Below, piece after piece: positions 1 to 4,656 of a stretch of 5,853 nt of DNA. The position numbers and the translations under genes were made by a program. The stretch is from contig JAIRRP010000079.1 in assembly GCA_031255915.1 (NCBI GenBank), forward strand, positions 1 through 5,853, given 5' to 3'. Source of the DNA: Puniceicoccales bacterium (GTDB lineage Bacteria; Verrucomicrobiota; Verrucomicrobiia; Opitutales; JAIRLG01). The notes beneath the pieces were generated by a model. That model saw only the letters and a program-made list of their open reading frames with translations. It was not told where the DNA came from and searched no databases. How positions within the stretch are numbered: the stretch's first letter is position 1; every line of letters starts with the position of its first letter.

Positions 1-38
1 CTCTCTTTTTGTTGCCTGATTTTGATGATATCCTCTAG
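1..38 (+). repeat. Arm repeat, copy 1 (direct copy of recF 3' end)
   Basis: Bases 1-38 match 338-375 at 33 of 38 positions by hand alignment. On the minus strand this copy reads LEDIIKIRQQKE, against LENAVKIRQQKER at the RecF C-terminus. It stays open at the window edge, so it could be the tail of another gene whose stop lies to the left. Confidence 0.8.
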
Positions 39-78
39 GTTCCGGAAGGTTTCTAGGGCGTTTCCGGTCGATGGGGCG

Positions 79-187
79 GGTTTGCCGCCGTTGAGCCCTT
101 CGGGCTCTTGCCCGCTGCGCGGGCCGCGGTAAGAAAAAATGAAAGCTCCCGCTTTGCATTTTTTACTTACCGCAAAGGCGGCAAACC
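79..187. other. Multibranched hairpin core (outer stem enclosing three stem-loops)
   Basis: The outer stem GGTTTGCCGCC (79-89) pairs with GGCGGCAAACC (177-187). It encloses three stem-loops. GAGCCC/GGGCTC is 93-98 with 102-107, loop TTC. GCCCGC/GCGGGC is 110-115 with 119-124, loop TGC. The long hairpin 126-146 with 151-173 has a TCCC loop and pairs along its whole length apart from two single-base bulges. Either strand could fold into a cloverleaf-like structure. No tRNA features such as a CCA end, T-loop or anticodon arrangement were recognised, so no RNA class is claimed. It may be a processed structural RNA, a transcription end, or simply the core of a palindromic mobile repeat. Confidence 0.6.
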
Positions 188-192
188 GAGAG

Positions 193-208
193 CTCCCGAG
201 CTCGGGAG
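193..208. repeat. Perfect 16-bp palindrome CTCCCGAGCTCGGGAG
   Basis: Two 8-base halves (193-200 and 201-208) are exact reverse complements with no spacer, and TTTTG follows on the plus strand. It lies just outside the core of the palindromic element. It could act as a cruciform, a dimer-binding site, or a weak plus-strand terminator stem, though the T-run is short. Confidence 0.6.
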
Positions 209-225
209 TTTTGTCGTTGTCCTAG

Positions 226-270
226 ACCTAGAGAGTGTCGTCAAAAAAGGCCGACAAAGAGAAAAGAGAG
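226..270 (-). repeat. Arm repeat, copy 2 (inverted)
   Basis: Its CTAGAGAGTGTCGTCAAAA stretch (228-246) matches the reverse complement of 357-375 at 17 of 19 positions and that of copy 1 at 15 of 19. After this, the match continues loosely through a GACAAAGAGAAAAGAGAG tract. It can pair with copy 1 (long range) or with copy 3 at 338-375 (loop of about 67 bases). Confidence 0.65.
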
Positions 271-333
271 GAAAGAAAAATGGAATAGAAAAGAGGACGC
301 ATAGGAGACTTATTGCTGCATTCCACATCCGCT

Positions 334-1440
334 CTATCTCTCTTTTTGCTGCCTGATTTTGACGGCATTCTCTAGAGAGCATATTCCTTCGTGAATATGC
401 CAATGTTGCCAATTTTTTTCGCAGAGTTCTTTGGGAAATTGTGTTCCACAAGCAAATATCTGGCATTCATGAGGAATTGCATTCCATAAACGTTCTCGGC
501 GTAAAGGATCTAATTCGCTTCCAACATCATCCAAAAGGATCAGAGGAGTTTCCTTTTTGATGGATTTTATGAGTTCCATTTGGGCGAAATTCATGGCCAG
601 AACGATATTTTCTTGCTGGCCTTCCGAAGCGAAAAGACGAACGGCATTGCCTTGGAGCTGCAATAGGTACTCATCTCGATGAATACCATGTTGCGTCGTT
701 TGCCATAACTTATCTTTTTCACGGGACTGTAACCAGAAATCTTCGGAAGCTAAAAGGGCACTTTCTGTATCATACTCGTACTGTAAATTTGGCTGTTCTA
801 TATCTTTCTGGCTTATTTTTTTATACCAAGATATAAAATACTCATTGAAAATGGAGGACCATTTTTGGCGTTTTTCCGCTATCGCCACAGCTTCTTTGGC
901 CAAAATGGATTCGAAGCTCGATAATATATGGAACTGGGATTGTTTCAGTGCGGCATTGCGATGTTTCAGTGAAATGTAGTAATTTTTCAATGAGCGGAGA
1001 TAACTTGTGTCCAACTGGCTTAAGAGGATATCAAAAAATTGTCGACGATCCTTTGGGCCTCCATGAATCCACATCTTATTGCGATTCGAAAAGACGATAA
1101 CGGGATACAGTCCGATCCAGTCAGTCGATCGGCTGATGTATTCTTCATTGCACCAAAGTTGTTTCCCTTCAGGTCGAAATTTCATCCTTAGCCGGAAGGT
1201 TTCTTCGGTATCGTGCTGGCCTTCGAAGTACAACTGTGCTCTATCTTTCCCCTGTTGAATGAGTAATGGCAATGCATGGCCGCGGAAGGAACGCAAGGCC
1301 GTCAATAGGCCCATAGATTCCAAAATATTGCTCTTTCCCTGCCCATTGGAACCTGAAAAAAAGACGCATCGACTATCAAAAACTAATTCGGCAAAGGCGA
1401 TATTTCGGTAATATTCCAGTCGCAAGATTTTGAGCTTCAT
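334..1440 (-). CDS. recF: RecF, DNA replication/repair ATPase of the SMC/ABC type
   Basis: RecF loads RecA at single-strand gaps together with RecO and RecR, acting in the cytoplasm on damaged or stalled replication forks. The 368-residue protein has the full family signature: Walker A GSNGQGKS (30-37), the SFR motif near 51-53, GGPKDRRQFFD (127-137), HGIHRDEYLL (251-260), a signature segment FASEGQQEN (270-278, family form usually SQGQQR), and Walker B LILLDDVGSELD (300-311). Length is close to the usual 355-370. The ATG start overlaps the stop of the upstream lipoprotein gene as ATGA; no Shine-Dalgarno is seen, so translation is probably coupled. The oddity is the C-terminus: the family normally ends soon after the F-x-V-x-x-G-x-I segment (here WHIHEGIC, 347-354), but 14 more residues follow, 13 of them encoded by repeat copy 3. 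Confidence 0.96.
   Translation of the reverse strand: MKLKILRLEYYRNIAFAELVFDSRCVFFSGSNGQGKSNILESMGLLTALRSFRGHALPLLIQQGKDRAQLYFEGQHDTEETFRLRMKFRPEGKQLWCNEEYISRSTDWIGLYPVIVFSNRNKMWIHGGPKDRRQFFDILLSQLDTSYLRSLKNYYISLKHRNAALKQSQFHILSSFESILAKEAVAIAEKRQKWSSIFNEYFISWYKKISQKDIEQPNLQYEYDTESALLASEDFWLQSREKDKLWQTTQHGIHRDEYLLQLQGNAVRLFASEGQQENIVLAMNFAQMELIKSIKKETPLILLDDVGSELDPLRRERLWNAIPHECQIFACGTQFPKELCEKNWQHWHIHEGICSLENAVKIRQQKER
338..375 (+). repeat. Arm repeat, copy 3, inside the recF 3' end
   Basis: This third copy lies in direct orientation to copy 1 and inverted to copy 2. It encodes RecF residues 356-368 (LENAVKIRQQKER). A perfect 10-bp palindrome, TCTCTAGAGA, sits at its inner edge (369-378). 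It begins almost exactly where the family-typical RecF C-terminus ends, which suggests the element was joined in frame to recF. Confidence 0.75.
379..400. other. Stem-loop within the 3' end of recF
   Basis: GCATATTC (379-386) pairs perfectly with GAATATGC (393-400) across a 6-base loop. It abuts the TCTCTAGAGA palindrome (369-378) and repeat copy 3. It is inside coding sequence (RecF residues 348-354), so the pairing may be chance. It could also mark the junction where the repeat joined recF or slow ribosomes or polymerase near the gene's end. It lacks a T-run on the minus strand. Confidence 0.5.
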
Positions 1441-2189
1441 TCGTTCGACGGTAGAACTAATCGCTGACCTATGCGTACCTGGTCAGGTCGAGATAATTGG
1501 TCTTTGTTGGCATCAAAAATAGCTGGCCACCGACTAGCATCACCGAAAACCTTCTGGCTGATAATCGATAGTGTATCTCCTTCTTGGACAACATATGTCT
1601 TCACATGAGTTAAGGGGTAATTTCCTAAAAGGCCGGTTTCTTCCTTGGATTCATGTTTCGCATTTTGGCCGTGGGAACTTTTTTCAAGCTGCTTCTCAAG
1701 CTCGAGCATCCGTAGCTTGAGTTGAGAATTCTCTTTCCGTAATCCTTGGAGCAGGACTGGAAAGTTATTGGCGTATTTAGTACATAGAGAGCGATTATGG
1801 CATTGCTTCATGAACAATTTCTGTGCAGAATTAATCCACTGAGGAACCCATTCGCGCTCTTTAGCATTTTCAGCGGCGCACATTAAGAATTGGCGAAAAT
1901 GATAGATGGCAAAGATGGGGTCCTCTAGAGTTTCCCAATAAATTTTACCGCAAAAGAGGTGTGATTTTGGTGTAGCATCATGTTGATGAATGATTTCCAA
2001 AAACTTCTCTAAAGCGTCTTTTTCACGACCTTCTCGGAGCAACTGTTGGCCTCGTTTATAAGTGGGATCTACTTCCTCTGTCCAGTCTTCTGGAACCTTC
2101 TGGCAGGCCGACAGGAAATATAATGGAATGATTGTCAGAGAAACCAGGAGTGTTTTATGCCACGGATATCTATGATCTAATACTTTCAT
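1437..2189 (-). CDS. Envelope lipoprotein with TPR-like repeats, a coiled coil and a C-terminal LysM domain
   Basis: Product of 250 residues. The N-terminus has basic residues, a hydrophobic stretch (about 13-28) and a lipobox LSAC, predicting cleavage and lipidation at Cys29, so the mature protein should be membrane-anchored in the periplasm. Residues about 43-105 look like helical TPR/Sel1-type repeats (YKRGQQLLREGREKDALEKF, then a second helix pair around YWETLEDPIFAIYHF). A short heptad segment lies at 150-172. Residues about 197-247 are a LysM domain (YVVQEGDTLSIISQKVFGD … IGQRLVLP), the fold that binds N-acetylglucosamine polymers such as peptidoglycan. It may tether the envelope to the thin chlamydial peptidoglycan or to division-site glycan; this role is inferred. 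No hydrolase domain is present. The stop overlaps the recF ATG by 4 bases. I do not recognise a specific named orthologue. Confidence 0.85.
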   Translation of the reverse strand: MKVLDHRYPWHKTLLVSLTIIPLYFLSACQKVPEDWTEEVDPTYKRGQQLLREGREKDALEKFLEIIHQHDATPKSHLFCGKIYWETLEDPIFAIYHFRQFLMCAAENAKEREWVPQWINSAQKLFMKQCHNRSLCTKYANNFPVLLQGLRKENSQLKLRMLELEKQLEKSSHGQNAKHESKEETGLLGNYPLTHVKTYVVQEGDTLSIISQKVFGDASRWPAIFDANKDQLSRPDQVRIGQRLVLPSNE

Positions 2190-2218
2190 AGAAAATAGCT
2201 TTCATGAAATGACCAGAA

Positions 2219-2249
2219 AATATAGGAGCAATTTTTAGCGGCGAAACAA
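2219..2249 (-). promoter_or_regulatory. Possible sigma70-type promoter for the lipoprotein-recF pair
   Basis: On the minus strand, TTGTTT (2249-2244) lies 19 bases upstream of TATATT (2224-2219), about 29 bases before the lipoprotein ATG. The spacer is 2 bases longer than optimal. The 120-bp gap separating this pair from the upstream secretion genes makes a separate promoter reasonable. Confidence 0.3.
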
Positions 2250-2309
2250 TCCGCATTTTCTGATTATTCTTTTTCCTATGGAAAAGGAGCCAATAGGGTA
2301 GATTACTTT

Positions 2310-2714
2310 TTATCCCATATGGAGCATATGGCGATAATGATCCAAAAGTTCACCTTTCTCCTCCTCGTTATGGAGAAGCGATATTAGTGAATCCCAAAGC
2401 GCCTCGGTTGTGGGGTCATCATCTTGTTCGCGTTTCTCACGAAAAAAATGGCCCAATTCTTTAATCTTCTGGCGAAATTGCAGAGGATTGAGTATCCGAC
2501 GATCTTCCACAGATGGTTTGAGAAGTTGTAGCAAAATATCATCGAGATTTTGCATTTCGATGACCTTGGAAAGGCGATTTTCAATGAGGCCTTCACTGGG
2601 ATCAAAGCCGCCATTTTGGGGGAGATGCATGGATGGCTTTTCTCGCTTTGTCTGCGTCACGTTCGTCAGACCAAAGTCCATCTCGAGTTCGTCTTCAATG
2701 GGATTTTTAGGCAT
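2310..2714 (-). CDS. Uncharacterised 134-residue acidic/helical protein in the sctW gene run
   Basis: I do not recognise a family. The N-terminus (1-45) is polar and low in predicted structure, with an acidic patch EDELEMDFG (7-15) followed by TQTKREKPS. Residues about 46-131 look almost wholly helical, with regularly spaced leucines (DDILLQLLKPSVED, then FRQKIKELGHFFREKREQDD, then WDSLISLLHNEEEKGELL) and an HMLHMG end. There is no signal peptide, membrane segment or cysteine. The ATG start lies 42 bases after the stop of the chaperone gene, in the same direction, with no clear Shine-Dalgarno, so co-transcription with sctW is likely. By context it could be a small secretion substrate, a co-chaperone or a gatekeeper partner; that is inference from position and helical character only. 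It is probably a real gene because its frame is open through a region where its neighbours are also tightly packed. Confidence 0.75.
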   Translation of the reverse strand: MPKNPIEDELEMDFGLTNVTQTKREKPSMHLPQNGGFDPSEGLIENRLSKVIEMQNLDDILLQLLKPSVEDRRILNPLQFRQKIKELGHFFREKREQDDDPTTEALWDSLISLLHNEEEKGELLDHYRHMLHMG

Positions 2715-2756
2715 TTTAAGAAAAGATGAAAATTTATGAGATTTCTAGAGGAAATA

Positions 2757-3134
2757 TTATTCCGTATGAGCTTGAAGGTCATTTTGCAGTGTTTGGAGAA
2801 ATTGTATGCCGAGTTCCAGTGTGCTGATGTCGAAGCGCTCGCGTGAAATTTTGATGGCAAATCCAAAAAGATGTTCCTCCTGTAGTACGGCATGAGGCGT
2901 AAAAGCTCTCGACGTAAAGGGATGGCACATGGCAAGTGCCGCCAACATGCGTTCTTGCGAAATAAAGTCGTGATGTCGGAGCAGCATGATGAAAATGGAA
3001 TCTTTGTCGTCGATAAAAAGTTCGCCAAATCCCTCGATGGTGAGGTGGAGAACACCTTGAGAGTTTAGCTCTAGGTTAGAACATCCTATGCGATCTCCAA
3101 AGACTTTTATGGTGGACTGTACTGAATCGAGCAT
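2757..3134 (-). CDS. scc1: CesT/SycE-family type III secretion chaperone (Scc1-like)
   Basis: A small acidic cytosolic chaperone of 125 residues from the chosen ATG, within the usual 120-150 of class I chaperones. These form dimers that wrap the N-terminal region of a secreted protein and keep it export-ready. The pattern fits: an N-terminal helix (SVQSTIKVFGDRIG), strands around LELNSQGVLHLTIEGFGELFIDD, a mid helix (QERMLAALAMC), a strand at HLFGFAIKISRE, and a last helix STLELGIQFLQTLQNDL. The frame also opens four codons earlier at a TTG (3146), but the ATG at 3134 has GAAAG five bases upstream while the TTG has no visible ribosome site. It follows sctW by 39 bases, the same order as copN-scc1 in Chlamydia, so SctW is the likely client; an effector client is also possible. 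The symbol rests on synteny and fold pattern, not on close sequence identity. Confidence 0.8.
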   Translation of the reverse strand: MLDSVQSTIKVFGDRIGCSNLELNSQGVLHLTIEGFGELFIDDKDSIFIMLLRHHDFISQERMLAALAMCHPFTSRAFTPHAVLQEEHLFGFAIKISRERFDISTLELGIQFLQTLQNDLQAHTE

Positions 3135-3173
3135 AATGGCTTTCAAAAAAGATTATGGTTGGTGTTGCACATA

Positions 3174-4565
3174 TCATTCGAGCATTTCCATGGATTCTTC
3201 TTCCTCCAAGATTTTAATATCAAGTTGCGATTGCACAGACTCAACCAGTTGAACCCGTATCTGTGGATCGCTAAAATATTTCATGGGAAGTTTCCGGATA
3301 GCATCCAATGCGTGGTGTAAAAAATAAATTTCTTGATAAATCTGAGACGTATCGATGGAAAAGAGATCACAGAGATGTTGGATTTGTGCCTCTGGAATGG
3401 CATTACTATGAGTGGATTTGAGAAATTCTTTAGTGGCAGCCAGTTGTTCCTCAAGTTTGAAAGGTTCTTCTACGTCAGGTCGGAAGCTTTTTCGGATCAA
3501 TTGCTCCAGACTTCCCATATCATCGTGAATCTGTCCCGTAATTTCCATTTGAAAAAGCCCGTCGCGAACGGCAAGAAGCTCCTCTATAGACCTCGAAGGA
3601 TTCACTGATTGGATATCTTCTCCCAACAATTCGATCATCATGGCGATGTAGTCTTTAAAGTTCTTTTTTTTACCTTCCCCATTTTTGAGGAAATTTTCCA
3701 GGACATCATAGGGATTTCTCATCTTAAGTGCCTCTTCACGGTAGGCCGTAGCAAGAGCAACTGCTTCAGCATTGTTGCCTTTCTGGGCCTTGAGAAGTTC
3801 GGCTGCTTTAGGAATAATATTATATCCGTCCTTGATTTCCTGTGAATGAGCCTTGCGTAATTTGTCGATGGCACTTCCAATTTCTTTTTGAAAAAGCGAG
3901 GAAGCTAACATGCTTGCCTTGAGGGATTTTTGGCGCTCAGAGAGTTCACTTCGCCTTTGGATAGCTGCTGGATCTGTCCGGTTATTTAATTTTAAGAGAG
4001 ATTTTTCAAGTTGTTGATATTCTTGTCCTTGGGATTCATATTCTAATGTCTCGGCCTCAAGGGCATAGTGCAGCACATTATCCTGCTCAGTAACTTCGCC
4101 AAATTCTTTGGATACGCGTTGCAGGATAAGCGTCGCGATGGGCTCTCCATTCAAAGTAGGATGTTGGGCATATTCTCCTAAACTGCCTTGATCCCGTGCC
4201 TGCTGCTGCATACGCTGCAATTGAGAGCCAAATGCTTTGTATTTAGTCGTGTCTTGAGTATCACCCAGACGCTGAGAAGCTCTACTGAGCAGTTTTTCCT
4301 TGTTTTTAATTTTATGATAGCTCTCAAATGTGCGCTGGGAGAGCGGTTTAGGGTGATGAATTTGTGCCGCCACGAAGTCCGTAAAACTCTTGGCGGTGGA
4401 AATAGGTGAAGAGGAATCCGTATGAACTGTAACAGAACTCCCTCGGTAGATTCCGGTCGCTCCTTTGCCTTCGGCATTGGAAACGGCTTGATTATCTACA
4501 TGACCTAAAACGCGATCCACATCTCCTCCATGAGGAGAGGCTAAGGAAGAGACTCTCTTTGACAA
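3174..4565 (-). CDS. sctW: Type III secretion gatekeeper SctW (CopN/YopN-TyeA type)
   Basis: This protein plugs the export gate until host contact and orders translocator before effector secretion; in Chlamydia CopN is itself secreted. It has 463 residues. The N-terminus (1-60) is rich in serine, threonine and glycine, fitting a secretion signal and chaperone-binding region. Residues about 165-245 are charged and helical. An HrpJ/InvE-like domain spans about 245-345 (NPYDVLENFLKNG, IELLGEDIQSVNPSRSIEEL). A TyeA-like module spans about 375-457, with the telling LRKLP-type segment IRKLPMKYFSDPQIR (423-437), SVQSQLD (443-449) and an EEEE run. YopN and TyeA are thus fused, as in InvE and CopN. 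The start is TTG with AAGAG five bases upstream; no ATG occurs in frame before residue 119. A GTG at codon 16 (4520) has GGAGG four bases upstream and is a real alternative. The gene is divergent from sctD. Confidence 0.9.
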   Translation of the reverse strand: MSKRVSSLASPHGGDVDRVLGHVDNQAVSNAEGKGATGIYRGSSVTVHTDSSSPISTAKSFTDFVAAQIHHPKPLSQRTFESYHKIKNKEKLLSRASQRLGDTQDTTKYKAFGSQLQRMQQQARDQGSLGEYAQHPTLNGEPIATLILQRVSKEFGEVTEQDNVLHYALEAETLEYESQGQEYQQLEKSLLKLNNRTDPAAIQRRSELSERQKSLKASMLASSLFQKEIGSAIDKLRKAHSQEIKDGYNIIPKAAELLKAQKGNNAEAVALATAYREEALKMRNPYDVLENFLKNGEGKKKNFKDYIAMMIELLGEDIQSVNPSRSIEELLAVRDGLFQMEITGQIHDDMGSLEQLIRKSFRPDVEEPFKLEEQLAATKEFLKSTHSNAIPEAQIQHLCDLFSIDTSQIYQEIYFLHHALDAIRKLPMKYFSDPQIRVQLVESVQSQLDIKILEEEESMEMLE

Positions 4566-4588
4566 TAAAACTCTTACGGGAAAAAGAG

Positions 4589-4594
4589 ATAATA
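4589..4594 (-). promoter_or_regulatory. Possible -10 element for the sctW operon
   Basis: On the minus strand the hexamer TATTAT sits 23 bases before the TTG start of sctW. No convincing -35 hexamer lies 16-18 bases upstream, so this is a weak call. Chlamydial promoters are often poor in -35 match. Confidence 0.25.
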
Positions 4595-4602
4595 TCTTCT
4601 AC

Positions 4603-4630
4603 TTGCTTTTTTCATATTTCTCGATATGAT
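4603..4630 (+). promoter_or_regulatory. Likely sigma70/sigma66-type promoter for sctD
   Basis: TTGCTT (4603-4608), a 16-base spacer and TATGAT (4625-4630) form a good match to the major sigma-factor consensus. Transcription would start near 4637, leaving a leader of about 20 bases before the sctD ATG. Confidence 0.55.
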
Positions 4631-4656
4631 TCGGAAAGGGTTGGTTTGGATGTAGG

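Larger units (their letters stand above)
1..273. repeat. Palindromic repeat element with diverged inverted arms and GC-rich hairpin core
   Basis: Seen in the sequence: the reverse complement of about 1-40 resembles 226-270; both begin ACCTAGAG, share a TCAAAA block and end in a purine-rich AAAGAGAG-like tract. Inside lie a second inverted pair (79-89 with 177-187, 11 bp perfect) and several hairpins. Translating outward from the core, both strands give related peptides: the minus strand reads GGKPAP…LEDIIKIRQQKE towards base 1 and the plus strand reads GGKPRAP…LESVVKKGRQREKR towards base 270. The arms are therefore one sequence in two orientations that has diverged while keeping its frame. 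The left arm carries extra GC-rich hairpins (93-124) that the right lacks. Bases 70-130 are much richer in GC than the neighbouring genes. No transposase is visible. It resembles a non-autonomous palindromic element (MITE-like, or like the Rickettsia palindromic elements in principle); that class is inference. The left end may continue beyond the window. Confidence 0.6.
4566..4656. promoter_or_regulatory. Divergent intergenic region between sctW and sctD
   Basis: This 91-bp, AT-rich region must carry the start signals for both directions unless transcription reads in from outside. No inverted repeat strong enough to call an operator was found. Confidence 0.6.

Noticed and set aside
79..187. 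tRNA-like cloverleaf
   Set aside because: Three hairpins inside a closing stem recall a tRNA, but the lengths are wrong (a 20+ bp arm, 11-bp closing stem) and no conserved D-loop or T-loop bases are found.
108..356. Plus-strand open frame of 82 codons across the palindromic element
   Set aside because: It runs through stem-loops and repeat arms, has strongly skewed composition (K/R-rich) and overlaps the recF 3' end; the open frame is explained by the inverted-repeat structure. No ribosome site is seen.
1..375. CRISPR-like array from three related repeats
   Set aside because: Only three copies, in mixed orientation, with unequal spacing of about 190 and 70 bases, and no cas genes; they behave as inverted arms of an element.
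167..466. Minus-strand 99-codon frame overlapping the recF end
   Set aside because: It lies in another frame of the RecF coding sequence, which is well supported, and continues into the repeat element; no domain pattern.
2275..2297. Possible terminator hairpin after the 134-residue gene (CCTATGG with CCAATAGG)
   Set aside because: The stem is short with a bulge and, on the minus strand where it would be needed, is followed by an A-rich tract instead of a T-run.
2410..2739. Plus-strand 109-codon frame opposite the 134-residue gene
   Set aside because: Serine/arginine-rich shadow of the minus-strand gene; long serine runs arise from its antisense acidic and leucine codons.
2666..3055. Minus-strand 129-codon frame
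   Set aside because: It overlaps the CesT-type chaperone gene in another frame and has an arginine/serine/cysteine-rich composition typical of a shadow frame.
4626..4655. Short upstream reading frame (9 codons) ending one base before the sctD start
   Set aside because: Its ATG lies inside the proposed -10 element, so it would not be on the transcript; it also has no ribosome site.
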